Assembly: GCF_003201475.1 (NCBI RefSeq)
Contig: NZ_QJJK01000017.1
Coordinates: 1-64,000 of the forward strand
Length of the DNA: 64,000 bases
Source of the DNA: Chelatococcus asaccharovorans
Lineage (GTDB): Bacteria; Pseudomonadota; Alphaproteobacteria; Rhizobiales; Beijerinckiaceae
Direction: 5' to 3'
In this document: one piece after another, positions 26,298-36,689 of the stretch
How positions within the stretch are numbered: the stretch's first letter is position 1
How the letters are laid out: each line of letters begins with the position of its first letter
Notes under the pieces: generated by a model
What the model saw: the letters and a program-made list of their open reading frames with translations, nothing else
Told to the model about the DNA's origin: nothing
Database searches by the model: none
Program-made: the position numbers and the translations under genes

Positions 26298-27608
26298 TTA
26301 CTTCGCCGCCGCTTGCGCGCCCTGGCCGCCGCATTTGCCGGTCTTGACGTTGAAATTGCCGCAGGACAGGGGGGCTCTCCAGTCGGAGATCAGGTCCTTC
26401 GAGCCTTCCAGGTAGTCGGACCACTCGTCGCCGACGACGAGGCCGGGCGTCTGCGAGACGATGTTGAACTGGCCGTTATCCTGGATCTCGCCGATCAGGA
26501 CGGGCTTGGTGATGTGGTGGTTCGGCATCATCGCCGAAGAGCCGCCGGACAGGTTCGGCACCGAGACGCCGATGAGCGCATCGATCACCTTGTCCGGATC
26601 CGTGGTTCCCGCCTTCTCGACGGCCTTAACCCACATGTTGAAGCCGATATAGTGCGCTTCCATCGGATCGTTGGAAACGCGTTTGTCGTTCTTGGTGAAG
26701 GCCTTCCAGGCCTTGATGAACGCGGCGTTCTCCGGCACGTCGACGGACTGGAAGTAGTTCCAGGCGGCGAGATGGCCGACCAGCGGCTTGGTGTCGATGC
26801 CGGCCAGTTCTTCCTCGCCGACGGAGAAGGCAACGACCGGAATATCGGTCGCCTTGATGCCCTGGTTGGCGAGTTCCTTGTAGAACGGCACGTTGGCATC
26901 ACCGTTGATGGTCGAGACCACGGCGGTCTTCTTGCCCGCCGAGCCGAATTTCTTGATGTCGGCCACGATCGTCTGCCAGTCGGAATGTCCGAACGGCGTG
27001 TAGTTGATCATGATGTCCTCGGCCTTGACGCCCTTCTGCTGAAGGTAAGCCTCGAGGATCTTGTTGGTCGTGCGCGGATAGACATAGTCGGTGCCGGCCA
27101 GCACCCACCGTTGTACGCCTTCGTTCTCCATCAGATAGTCGACGGCGGGGATGGCCTGCTGGTTCGGCGCAGCGCCGGTATAGAAGATGTTGCGCGAGGA
27201 TTCCTCGCCTTCATATTGCACGGGATAGAAGAGAATACCGTTCAACTCCTCGAAGACCGGCAGAACCGATTTGCGCGACACGGACGTCCAGGCGCCGAAG
27301 ACGGCTGCGACCTTGTCCTTTGTGAGAAGTTCGCGGGCCTTCTCCGCAAACAGCGGCCAGTTGGACGCGGGGTCGACGACAACCGCTTCCAGTTTCTTGC
27401 CGAGAACGCCGCCCTTCTTGTTCTGTTCTTCGATGAGCATCAGCATGACGTCTTTCAACGTTGTTTCGCTGATCGCCATCGTGCCGGACAGGGAGTGAAG
27501 GACACCGACCTTGATGGTGTCGTCGGCGGCGTGAGGAGCTCCCCCCGAAATCGCCAGGCCTGCTGCAAGAGCAAGGGCGGCGCATGCACGTCTCAAGCCA
27601 TTCTTCAT
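26298..27608 (-). CDS. urtA: Urea ABC transporter substrate-binding protein UrtA
   Basis: The 436-residue periplasmic urea receptor has a signal peptide (residues 1 to about 26, ending near GAPHAAD), then the type I periplasmic fold beginning DTIKVGVLHSLSGTMAISE. UrtA-specific stretches include GAWTSVSRKSVLPVFEE, LFYPVQYEGEESSRNIFY, GAAPNQQAIPAVDYLM, DYVYPRTTNKILEAYL and MMPNHHITKPVLIGEI. Start 27608 (MKNGLRR) has GGGAG eleven bases upstream. A sigma-54 promoter-like site lies 45 bases upstream, placing the transcript start about 33 bases before the ATG. First gene of the operon. Confidence 0.97.
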   Translation of the reverse strand: MKNGLRRACAALALAAGLAISGGAPHAADDTIKVGVLHSLSGTMAISETTLKDVMLMLIEEQNKKGGVLGKKLEAVVVDPASNWPLFAEKARELLTKDKVAAVFGAWTSVSRKSVLPVFEELNGILFYPVQYEGEESSRNIFYTGAAPNQQAIPAVDYLMENEGVQRWVLAGTDYVYPRTTNKILEAYLQQKGVKAEDIMINYTPFGHSDWQTIVADIKKFGSAGKKTAVVSTINGDANVPFYKELANQGIKATDIPVVAFSVGEEELAGIDTKPLVGHLAAWNYFQSVDVPENAAFIKAWKAFTKNDKRVSNDPMEAHYIGFNMWVKAVEKAGTTDPDKVIDALIGVSVPNLSGGSSAMMPNHHITKPVLIGEIQDNGQFNIVSQTPGLVVGDEWSDYLEGSKDLISDWRAPLSCGNFNVKTGKCGGQGAQAAAK

Positions 27609-27652
27609 GTTTGACGTCTCCCACCTCGGGATTGTTTGGCGGGAGAAAACTC

Positions 27653-27667
27653 GCAAGGCTTATGCCA
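27653..27667 (-). promoter_or_regulatory. Sigma-54 (-24/-12) promoter of the urt operon
   Basis: On the minus strand the site reads TGGCATAAGCCTTGC. It fits the consensus TGGCAYR-N4-TTGCW except for the last base. The -12 GC lies 45 bases from the urtA ATG, which leaves a short leader holding the ribosome site. A single TGGTGC half-site near 27738 could be part of an NtrC site, but the second half is not clear. Nitrogen-limitation control of urea uptake is known in other bacteria. Confidence 0.72.
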
Positions 27668-28310
27668 GCGGTTCGAGAGGGCGCTCCCATCGGGCAGCAG
27701 CGGCTGTTTCCACCGAGAAAGTGCTGTCCGCCGCCATGGTGCGCGGAAACCCCGGAATAGATCGGTGATTTGATATGATTAATTCGTAGGCAGCGTTCGC
27801 TTAAGTGGGGAGAATTGCCCGAAAATCATGCATCCTGGATGCGGAGTAGGCGTAAATTGAGGATCAGCAGGAGCGTTGCCTCATGCTTCGGCGGGTTTTG
27901 CGCAGAATGCGGCGGTGTCCACACCGGTTTGTGAAGAGGGGGGAGCTTGCAGCCGACGTGTTGGATGTCCAGCCTCGCAAGGTGGAGTGCCGGGTTGATT
28001 ATGTATTTATAAGTTTTAGAATATGTATTCGTCGAATAACTCTGTATATTGCGCCGGCGATTGATGTTTCCAGTTCCCTAGAGTAGATTTAGAATAAATC
28101 TAAAGTGCATTGTATTGGCTATTATTGCGAATGGCGCGTTGCTTTCGCGCCTGAAATGTGACCATTTCCGGGTCTGTATGCGGGCACGTTGCGGGCGTGG
28201 TGGCTTTATCGCGAGCCGTCGCGGCTGGTTGGCGTCAAAGCAGAAGCAACCCGCCGTCTTCGCCCGGTTTGGGGACGGCGTCTTGGTTCAACGGCGAATT
28301 GGAACGGGTC
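27668..28310. other. 643-base non-coding interval between urtA and the ferric transporter
   Basis: This interval lies between two divergent operons. It holds the far-upstream part of the urt promoter, an AT-rich stretch at 28000-28125, and the Irr-like palindrome at 28088-28104. A 67-codon frame at 27883-28086 has no recognisable product and is not called. No RNA gene was recognised. Confidence 0.6.
28088..28104. promoter_or_regulatory. Irr-box / iron control element (ICE)-like palindrome
   Basis: TTTAGAATAAATCTAAA matches the rhizobial Irr/ICE consensus TTTAGAA-N3-TTCTAAA in all but one position. A half-site TTTAGAA occurs 73 bases upstream at 28015-28021. It lies 218 bases before the ATG of the ferric binding protein, in AT-rich DNA. 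Irr is the haem-responsive Fur-family regulator of Hyphomicrobiales. Confidence 0.7.
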
Positions 28311-28321
28311 AGGAGGGATTC

Positions 28322-29359
28322 ATGTCCATCAATCGGATCGTACGGATTGCTTGCCTTGCAGGCATCGCAGGCTTTTCGGCAGGGGTTTCGCCTGCCGCGC
28401 TGGCCGCCGAGGAAGTGACCCTCTATACGACCCGTGAGCCGGGCCTCATCAAGCCGTTGCTGGATGCCTTCACCGAGAAGAGCGGCGTCCAGGTGAAGAC
28501 GCTGTTCGTCAAGGACGGCTTGGCCGAGCGCGTGGCGACCGAGGGCGCGAATTCACCCGCGGATGTCCTGATGACGGTGGATTTCGGCAATCTCATCGAT
28601 CTGGTCGACAAGGGCGTCGTGCAGCCGGTGAAGTCGGACGCGCTGAATGCGGCCATCCCCGCCAACCTGCGCGATGCCGACGGCCGCTGGTTCGCGCTGT
28701 CCACCCGCGCGCGCGTGCTCTACGCCTCCAAGGATCGCACCGATCTCAAGTCCTTCACCTATGAGGATCTGGCCGATCCTAAATGGAAGGGCAAGGTCTG
28801 TATCCGCGCCGGCCAGCATCCCTACAACACGGCCCTGATCGCCAACATGATCGCCAAGGACGGCGCGGCGAAGACGGAAGAATGGCTGAAAGGCGTGAAG
28901 GCGAACCTCGCCCGCAAGGCCGGCGGCGGCGACCGCGATGTCGCCCGCGACATCCTCGGCGGCATCTGTGATGTCGGCCTCGCCAATTCCTACTATGTCG
29001 GCCTGATGCGTTCGGGCGCCGGTGGTCCTGACCAGGTCAAGTGGGGCGAAGCCATCAACGTCATCCTGCCGACCTTCGAGAAGGGCGGGACGCATGTGAA
29101 TGTTTCCGGCGCGGCCGTCGCCAAGAACGCCCCCCATGCCGCCAATGCCGTGAAGCTGCTCGAGTTCCTCGTGTCGGATGAGGCCCAGGAGCTCTATGCC
29201 AAGGCGAATTTCGAATATCCGGTGAAGGCCGGCGTGAAGGCTGATCCCATCATTGCCAGCTTCGGCGAGCTCAAGATCGATCCGGCCGAACTCACCGCCA
29301 TCGGCAAGAACCGCAAGGCGGCGAGCGAACTCGCCGACAAGGTCGGCTTCGACAACTAG
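28322..29359 (+). CDS. Ferric-iron ABC transporter substrate-binding protein (FbpA/AfuA type)
   Basis: The 345-residue periplasmic protein has a signal peptide ending LAAEEVTLYTTREPG. The fold and motifs are those of class III ferric-binding proteins: LYASKDRTDLKSFTYEDLADPKWKGKVCIR in two overlapping parts, HPYNTALIANMIA, GDRDVARDILGGICDVGLAN with the SYY tyrosine pair that binds iron, and FLVSDEAQELYA. Start ATG 28322 has the ribosome site AGGAGGG directly upstream, so the longer frame from 28115 is rejected. The permease gene follows after a 143-base gap. Iron regulation is suggested by the upstream Irr-like box. Confidence 0.93.
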   Translation: MSINRIVRIACLAGIAGFSAGVSPAALAAEEVTLYTTREPGLIKPLLDAFTEKSGVQVKTLFVKDGLAERVATEGANSPADVLMTVDFGNLIDLVDKGVVQPVKSDALNAAIPANLRDADGRWFALSTRARVLYASKDRTDLKSFTYEDLADPKWKGKVCIRAGQHPYNTALIANMIAKDGAAKTEEWLKGVKANLARKAGGGDRDVARDILGGICDVGLANSYYVGLMRSGAGGPDQVKWGEAINVILPTFEKGGTHVNVSGAAVAKNAPHAANAVKLLEFLVSDEAQELYAKANFEYPVKAGVKADPIIASFGELKIDPAELTAIGKNRKAASELADKVGFDN

Positions 29360-29502
29360 TGGCGACAGGTCATCCTCCTGCGACAGGGAGGGACACCGTG
29401 CCCTATCCGAGCCGCGGCCCTACGGAGGGCTGCGGCTTCGAGCCTTTCAGAGCCACCTGAATGTCCATCGGGTCGTCCACGCCCACCGATAGGTCTGGCG
29501 CC

Positions 29503-31269
29503 ATGTCCAGCCGACCCCCCCCGCGGCAGATGCCGCGCGGCGCGCCGGAGCGTGGCTGGCGCTTGGCCGGGATGGCTGTGGCCCTCATCGTGCTCGCGCC
29601 GATCCTTGCGATCGTCGCGGTGGCGAGCGGTGCGGCGGAGGGCGTCTGGCCGCATCTCGTCGCCTATGTGCTGCCTGAGGCGATCCGCCAGACGGCCATC
29701 CTGGTCGCGGGCGTCGGCATACTCGTCGTGACGATGGGGACGGGCCTCGCGTGGCTCGTCGTCGCCTATGACTTTCCCGGCCGCCGTCTGCTGGAATGGG
29801 CGTTGCTGCTGCCGCTGGCGATGCCGACCTATATCGTTGCCTATGCCTATCTCGACATCCTGCATCCCGTCGGCCCCGTGCAGAGCCTGCTGCGCGCCGC
29901 GCTCGGCATCACCAGCCCGCGCGATCTCGGCTTTCCCGACGTCCGCTCGATGGGCGGCTGCATTCTTCTGCTGAGCTTCGTCCTCTATCCTTATGTCTAT
30001 GCCTCAGTGCGGGCGACCTTCCTCGTCCAGGCCGGGGGCGTGGTCGAGGCCTCCCACTCGCTGGGCGCGGGACGTTTCCGGACCTTCCTGTCGATTGCCG
30101 TCCCGCTCGCCCGTCCGGCGATCGTGGCTGGGACGACGCTTGCCCTGCTCGAGACGCTTAACGACATCGGCGCGTCGGAATTCCTCGGCGTCAGGACCTT
30201 GACGGTGTCGATCTATACCACCTGGATTAACCGCGGGAGCCTGGCCGGCGCGGCACAGATCGCCCTCTTCATGCTCGCCGTCGTCATGACCCTCGTCGTC
30301 GTCGAGCGGATCGCCCGTCGCCATGCGGATTATGCAGATGCCGAGCCCGGGCGCCTGAAGCCGAAGCGGCTTCAAGGCTGGGCGGCGGTGACCGCGACGG
30401 CGATGGCGGCGCTCCCGGTCCTCGTCGGCTTCCTCATTCCGGTGCTGCACCTCTGCAACGAGGCCTACAGGCGGCTTCGTTTCGCCGGTTTCTCGCACAA
30501 TCTGGTCGATGCCATCCGCAACACCGCGTCGCTTGCCGTCGTCGCCACCGTGGTGACGCTCGTGCTCGCCACCGCGATCATCGTGGCGCTCCGGCTGGCG
30601 GCCCAGCGCGGCCCGCGGGAGGTGCGCCGGGTGGGAATGCTGGCGCGTCTCGCGAGCCTCGGCTATGCGGTGCCCGGCACCGTGCTCGCCATTGGCCTCA
30701 TGGTGCCGCTCGCCACCATCGACAATGCGATCGACGCTGCCTTGCGCGCCAGCCTCGGCCTGTCGACGGGGCTGATCTTCTCCGGGACGGTCTTCGCGCT
30801 CATTTATGCCTATGCCATGCGCTTTCTGGCGCTCGCCATCGGCGGGATGGAGGCAGGGCTCGCCAAGATGCCGCTGACCCTTGACGATGCGGCCCGCACG
30901 CTCGGTGCCTATTCCGGTGGCCTCATCAGGCGCATCCATCTGCCGCTGCTATGGCCGGCGATGGCCTCTGCGGCCATCCTGATCTTCGTCGATTGCATGA
31001 AGGAACTGCCGGCCACCCTGTTGTTGCGGCCGCTTGACTTCGAGACGCTCGCCACCCAGCTCTATGCGGAGGCTTCACGCGGCACCTATGAGGACGGGGC
31101 GGTCGCTGCCCTGCTCATTGTGCTGGTCGGCTTCTTGCCGGTGGTCGGGCTGGCGCGGCTCAGCCGGCATGGATTTGTGCGGCCGCGCCGCTCATCGTCC
31201 CGCCGCGGTTCAGGGACCGACAGCGAGATTGATGGGGACTTGACGGCCGGCCCCCAACCCGGCTTTTGA
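29503..31269 (+). CDS. Ferric-iron ABC transporter permease (FbpB/AfuB type)
   Basis: The 588-residue fused permease has two homologous halves of six helices each. Each half carries an EAA loop that contacts the ATPase: VVEASHSLGAGRFRTFLSIA and LDDAARTLGAYSGGLIRRIH. The plug LPLAMPTYIVAYAYLDIL and DCMKELPATLLLRPLDFETL are typical of FbpB/SfuB. An in-frame ATG at 29461 would add 14 polar residues; neither start has a strong ribosome site. No FbpC ATPase gene follows; the next feature is the glycine riboswitch, so the ATPase must be encoded elsewhere. Confidence 0.92.
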   Translation: MSSRPPPRQMPRGAPERGWRLAGMAVALIVLAPILAIVAVASGAAEGVWPHLVAYVLPEAIRQTAILVAGVGILVVTMGTGLAWLVVAYDFPGRRLLEWALLLPLAMPTYIVAYAYLDILHPVGPVQSLLRAALGITSPRDLGFPDVRSMGGCILLLSFVLYPYVYASVRATFLVQAGGVVEASHSLGAGRFRTFLSIAVPLARPAIVAGTTLALLETLNDIGASEFLGVRTLTVSIYTTWINRGSLAGAAQIALFMLAVVMTLVVVERIARRHADYADAEPGRLKPKRLQGWAAVTATAMAALPVLVGFLIPVLHLCNEAYRRLRFAGFSHNLVDAIRNTASLAVVATVVTLVLATAIIVALRLAAQRGPREVRRVGMLARLASLGYAVPGTVLAIGLMVPLATIDNAIDAALRASLGLSTGLIFSGTVFALIYAYAMRFLALAIGGMEAGLAKMPLTLDDAARTLGAYSGGLIRRIHLPLLWPAMASAAILIFVDCMKELPATLLLRPLDFETLATQLYAEASRGTYEDGAVAALLIVLVGFLPVVGLARLSRHGFVRPRRSSSRRGSGTDSEIDGDLTAGPQPGF

Positions 31270-31293
31270 CTTCCTGGCTGTTTTGAGTAGCTT
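31266..31293 (+). promoter_or_regulatory. Possible promoter for the glycine riboswitch transcript
   Basis: TTGACT at 31266-31271 and TAGCTT at 31288-31293 are spaced by 16 bases. The -35 overlaps the permease stop codon. The transcript would start just before the first aptamer. The -10 is weak. Confidence 0.35.
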
Positions 31294-31302
31294 GCAGCCA
31301 GC

Positions 31303-31474
31303 AGCAGCGGGAGAGACTCGACTTCACGGTCGAGCGCCGAAGGAGCAACCGCCCCGGAATCTCTCAGGCAAAAGGACCGCTGCCGCTTGACGACATCTGG
31401 AAAGAGACGCAGGGCCTTGTGGGGCTTGCGCGTCCGCCGACGGGATAACGCTCTCAGGCAAAGAAACAGATGGG
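31303..31474 (+). promoter_or_regulatory. Tandem glycine riboswitch (two aptamers)
   Basis: Aptamer 1 (about 31305-31382) shows GGGAGAGAC, then GCGCCGAAGGAGCAACCGCC and CTCTCAGGCAAAAGGACCGC. Aptamer 2 (about 31398-31473) shows GGAAAGAGACGC, then CCGCCGACGGGATAACGCTC and TCTCAGGCAAAGAAACAG. These are the conserved cores of the gcvT RNA motif, in the usual order with a short linker. Family knowledge: glycine binding usually turns the glycine cleavage genes on. The downstream part has a hairpin at 31517-31541 with no U-run, so control of translation initiation is more likely than termination (inference). Confidence 0.93.
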
Positions 31475-31510
31475 GCGCCACGGAGGCCGCGAGGCCGAAG
31501 GAGGTCAGCC

Positions 31511-31591
31511 ATGATTCCCGACGGCTTTCTTCGCTGTCGGCTCATGGTGCTTCCTGAGGAGCGAAGGCTGTCCGGGGTTCACCCATTTTGA
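31511..31591 (+). CDS. Candidate 26-codon leader ORF between riboswitch and gcvP
   Basis: An ATG at 31511 is preceded by a consensus ribosome site (AAGGAGG ending at 31504) with ideal spacing, and opens a 26-residue frame (MIPDGFLRCRLMVLPEERRL onward) ending TGA at 31589-31591, 30 bases before the gcvP ATG. The sequence resembles no known protein, including GcvT. A hairpin (CCGACGGC/GCTGTCGG) covers its first codons. It could be a leader peptide, or the remnant of a lost first gene such as gcvT. No translation evidence exists beyond the ribosome site. Confidence 0.4.
   Translation: MIPDGFLRCRLMVLPEERRLSGVHPF
31517..31541 (+). promoter_or_regulatory. Expression-platform hairpin after the glycine riboswitch
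   Basis: CCGACGGC and GCTGTCGG pair over 8 bp (one G-U) around a pyrimidine loop. It begins just after the leader-ORF start codon and lacks a terminal U-run. It may compete with ribosome binding rather than terminate. Confidence 0.4.
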
Positions 31592-31621
31592 GCCGCCCGA
31601 CCTGCGCCCGAGGTGTCATTG

Positions 31622-34495
<2,874 letters not shown>

Positions 34496-34507
34496 GGGCG
34501 CGATTGG

Positions 34508-34695
34508 CCATTCCGGGACGCGCGACAAGCGCGGACCCGGAAGCCATGAATATCGTCGGTCATCGAAAAGTGAGCGGTGGTTGTGGATTCCCTTCCCGGC
34601 GCTACGCGCCGCCGGGAATGACACCCAGCCACGACCTGCCGGCGTGTCATCCCCGGCGACCGGCGAAGCCGGTCGGGAAGGGGATCCAGAAACTG
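34508..34695. repeat. Intergenic palindromic repeat (RIME-like), copy A plus a half copy
   Basis: The segment opens CATTCCGGGACGCGC, has an internal CCATGAA and GGATTCCCTTCCCGGC, and closes GCCGGGAATGACA. A partial copy follows at 34643-34695 (GTCATCCCCGGCGACC). It fills the gap between convergent gcvP and mmsA. Related copies are at 36429, 42016 and 56258. Confidence 0.7.
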
Positions 34696-34726
34696 CATTT
34701 CACCCCGCAGCGAGGTTGGGATGCCT

Positions 34727-36223
34727 TCACCCCATCGTCGGGATGGAGAACTCCGCACCTTCCTTGACGCCGGAAGGCCAGCGCGAGGTGACGGTTTTCG
34801 TCTTCGTGTAGAAGCGGATCGAATCCGGGCCGTGCTGGTTGAGATCGCCGAAGCCAGAGCGCTTCCAGCCACCGAAGGTGTAATAGGCGATCGGCACGGG
34901 GATCGGCACGTTGATGCCGACCATGCCGACTTCGACCCTGGCGGCAAAGTCGCGTGCGGCGTCGCCGTCGCGGGTGAAGATGGCGACACCGTTGCCGTAT
35001 TCATGCTCGGTGGGCAGCCGCAGCGCCTCGGCATAGTCCTTGGCCCGCACCACCGAGAGCACCGGCCCGAAGATCTCTTCCTTGTAGATCCGCATGTCGG
35101 GCGTCACGTCGTCGAACAGGCAGCCGCCGAGATAGAAGCCGTTCTCGTAGCCTTGCATGGTGAAGCCGCGCCCGTCGACGGCGAGCTTGGCGCCTTCCCT
35201 CACGCCGAGGTCGATGTAGTCCTTCACCTTCTCGAGATGCGCCTTGCTGACGAGCGGCCCGTAGTCGGCGGTGAGGTCCGTGGACGGGCCGATCTTGAGG
35301 CCTTCGACGCGCGGAATGAGCTTGTCCATCAGCCGGTCGGCGGTCGCCTTGCCGACGGGCACGGCGACCGAGACGGCCATGCAGCGCTCACCCGCCGAGC
35401 CGTAGCCCGCGCCGATGAGCGCATCGACGGCCTGGTCCATGTCGGCGTCGGGCATGATGATCATGTGGTTCTTGGCGCCGCCGAAGCACTGCACGCGCTT
35501 GCCGGTGGAGGCGGCGCGGCCGTAGATATATTCGGCGATGGGCGAGGAACCGACGAAGCCGACGGCCTTGATGTCGGGATCATCGAGGATCGCGTCGACC
35601 GCCTCCTTGTCGCCGTTGACGACATTGAGGATCCCGGCCGGCAGTCCCGCCTCCAGGAAAAGCTCGGCGATGCGCATCGGCACAGAGGGATCGCGCTCGG
35701 ACGGCTTCAGGATGAAGGCATTGCCGCAGGCGATCGCCGGGGCGCATTTCCACAAGGGGATCATCGCCGGGAAGTTGAACGGCGTGATGCCGGCGACCAC
35801 CCCGAGCGGCTGGCGCATGGAATAGACGTCGATCGACGGGCCGGCGCCCTCGGTATATTCGCCCTTCATGAGATGCGGGATGCCGCAGGCGAATTCCACC
35901 ACCTCGAGACCACGCTGGATGTCGCCCTTGGCGTCGGGAATGGTCTTGCCATGCTCGCGCGCCAGGAGTTCGGCCAGGCTGTCGTATTCCTTGTTCAAGA
36001 GGTCGAGGAACTTCATCATCACGCGGGCGCGGCGCTGCGGATTGGTGGCGCCCCAGGCCGGCTGGGCGGCCTTGGCATTCTCGACGGCCGCGCGCAGTTC
36101 CGCCTTCGAGGCGAGCGTCACTTTGGCCTGCACTTCGCCTGTCATGGGCTCATAGACGTCCGAGAAGCGCCCCGACGTGCCGGCGACCGTCTTGCCGCCG
36201 ATGAAATGTCCGATGGTGTTCAT
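34727..36223 (-). CDS. mmsA: CoA-acylating methylmalonate-semialdehyde dehydrogenase
   Basis: MmsA converts methylmalonate semialdehyde to propionyl-CoA (valine and inositol catabolism). The 498-residue aldehyde-dehydrogenase-fold protein has PLGVVAGITPFNFPAMIPLW, FVGSSPIAEYIYGRA, GAKNHMIIMPDADMDQ and the catalytic Cys in GSAGERCMAVS. GAKNH and PFNFP are specific to the MmsA/IolA group, which lacks the usual catalytic Glu. GGAGGAG precedes the ATG. It is divergent from a LysR regulator, so that protein probably controls it. No valine or inositol genes are adjacent. Confidence 0.95.
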   Translation of the reverse strand: MNTIGHFIGGKTVAGTSGRFSDVYEPMTGEVQAKVTLASKAELRAAVENAKAAQPAWGATNPQRRARVMMKFLDLLNKEYDSLAELLAREHGKTIPDAKGDIQRGLEVVEFACGIPHLMKGEYTEGAGPSIDVYSMRQPLGVVAGITPFNFPAMIPLWKCAPAIACGNAFILKPSERDPSVPMRIAELFLEAGLPAGILNVVNGDKEAVDAILDDPDIKAVGFVGSSPIAEYIYGRAASTGKRVQCFGGAKNHMIIMPDADMDQAVDALIGAGYGSAGERCMAVSVAVPVGKATADRLMDKLIPRVEGLKIGPSTDLTADYGPLVSKAHLEKVKDYIDLGVREGAKLAVDGRGFTMQGYENGFYLGGCLFDDVTPDMRIYKEEIFGPVLSVVRAKDYAEALRLPTEHEYGNGVAIFTRDGDAARDFAARVEVGMVGINVPIPVPIAYYTFGGWKRSGFGDLNQHGPDSIRFYTKTKTVTSRWPSGVKEGAEFSIPTMG

Positions 36224-36338
36224 GGGTTTCTCCTCCCGATCACTGGTTCGGATGTGTCCCGCAGAATGGCGATAGCCCGCGCCAGACTGCCATCAATCCT
36301 GGGTAGGAGCGTGCTCGCTCAAGTCATGCACAGCAATG

Positions 36339-36351
36339 GCGAATATTTCGC
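36339..36351. promoter_or_regulatory. Possible LysR operator upstream of mmsA
   Basis: GCGAA-TAT-TTCGC is an inverted repeat in AT-rich DNA, 116 bases before the mmsA ATG. Direction and spacing fit a LysR site but this is only suggestive. Confidence 0.3.
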
Positions 36352-36428
36352 ATTCAAATTGCAGAATTTGGCGTAAGGTGACGTCGTCCTCGCCTTGTCC
36401 ACCGGCGTGGCGTCTTGGCCTCACGCCT

Positions 36429-36530
36429 GTCATTCCGGGGCGCCGCGTAGCGGCGGGCCCGGAATCCATGAACACCGTCAGTTCCTTATGTGGCGCCGTC
36501 GTGGTCATGGATTCCCTTCCCGGGCTTCGT
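36429..36530. repeat. Intergenic palindromic repeat (RIME-like), copy B
   Basis: The element begins GTCATTCCGGGGCGCCGCG, contains GGAATCCATGAACACCG and TCATGGATTCCCTTCCCGGG. Same organisation as copy A at 34508. Confidence 0.7.
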
Positions 36531-36549
36531 CCGTGAAGGCCGCGCGTCA

Positions 36550-36641
36550 CCTCTCCCCGGTGGGGAGAGGTCGGCTCGCCAAGTCGGGTGTTGCCGACTT
36601 GGCGCTATCTCGATCGGCAACACGGCAACAGCCGTGTTGCC
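36550..36641. repeat. Array of three perfect hairpins
   Basis: Hairpin 1 is 36550-36570, a 9-bp stem (CCTCTCCCC). Hairpin 2 is 36577-36604, an 11-bp stem (CGCCAAGTCGG). Hairpin 3 is 36616-36641, an 11-bp stem (GGCAACACGGC) with an AACA loop. All stems are perfect. The element lies 50 bases before lysR, as part of a palindromic repeat family. Confidence 0.8.
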
Positions 36642-36689
36642 ATGCGCCGGGTGAGGGGGACAGGTGTGACACCATCAGGAGGAACGTGA

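Larger units (their letters stand above)
36224..36689. other. 466-base interval between divergent mmsA and lysR
   Basis: It holds the mmsA promoter region near 36224-36360, RIME-like copy B at 36429-36530 and a three-hairpin array at 36550-36661, then the lysR ribosome site. I see no gene in it. Confidence 0.7.

Noticed and set aside
27883-28086. A 67-codon open frame upstream of the ferric transporter
   Set aside because: No ribosome site worth noting, no recognisable sequence, and it overlaps the AT-rich regulatory stretch.
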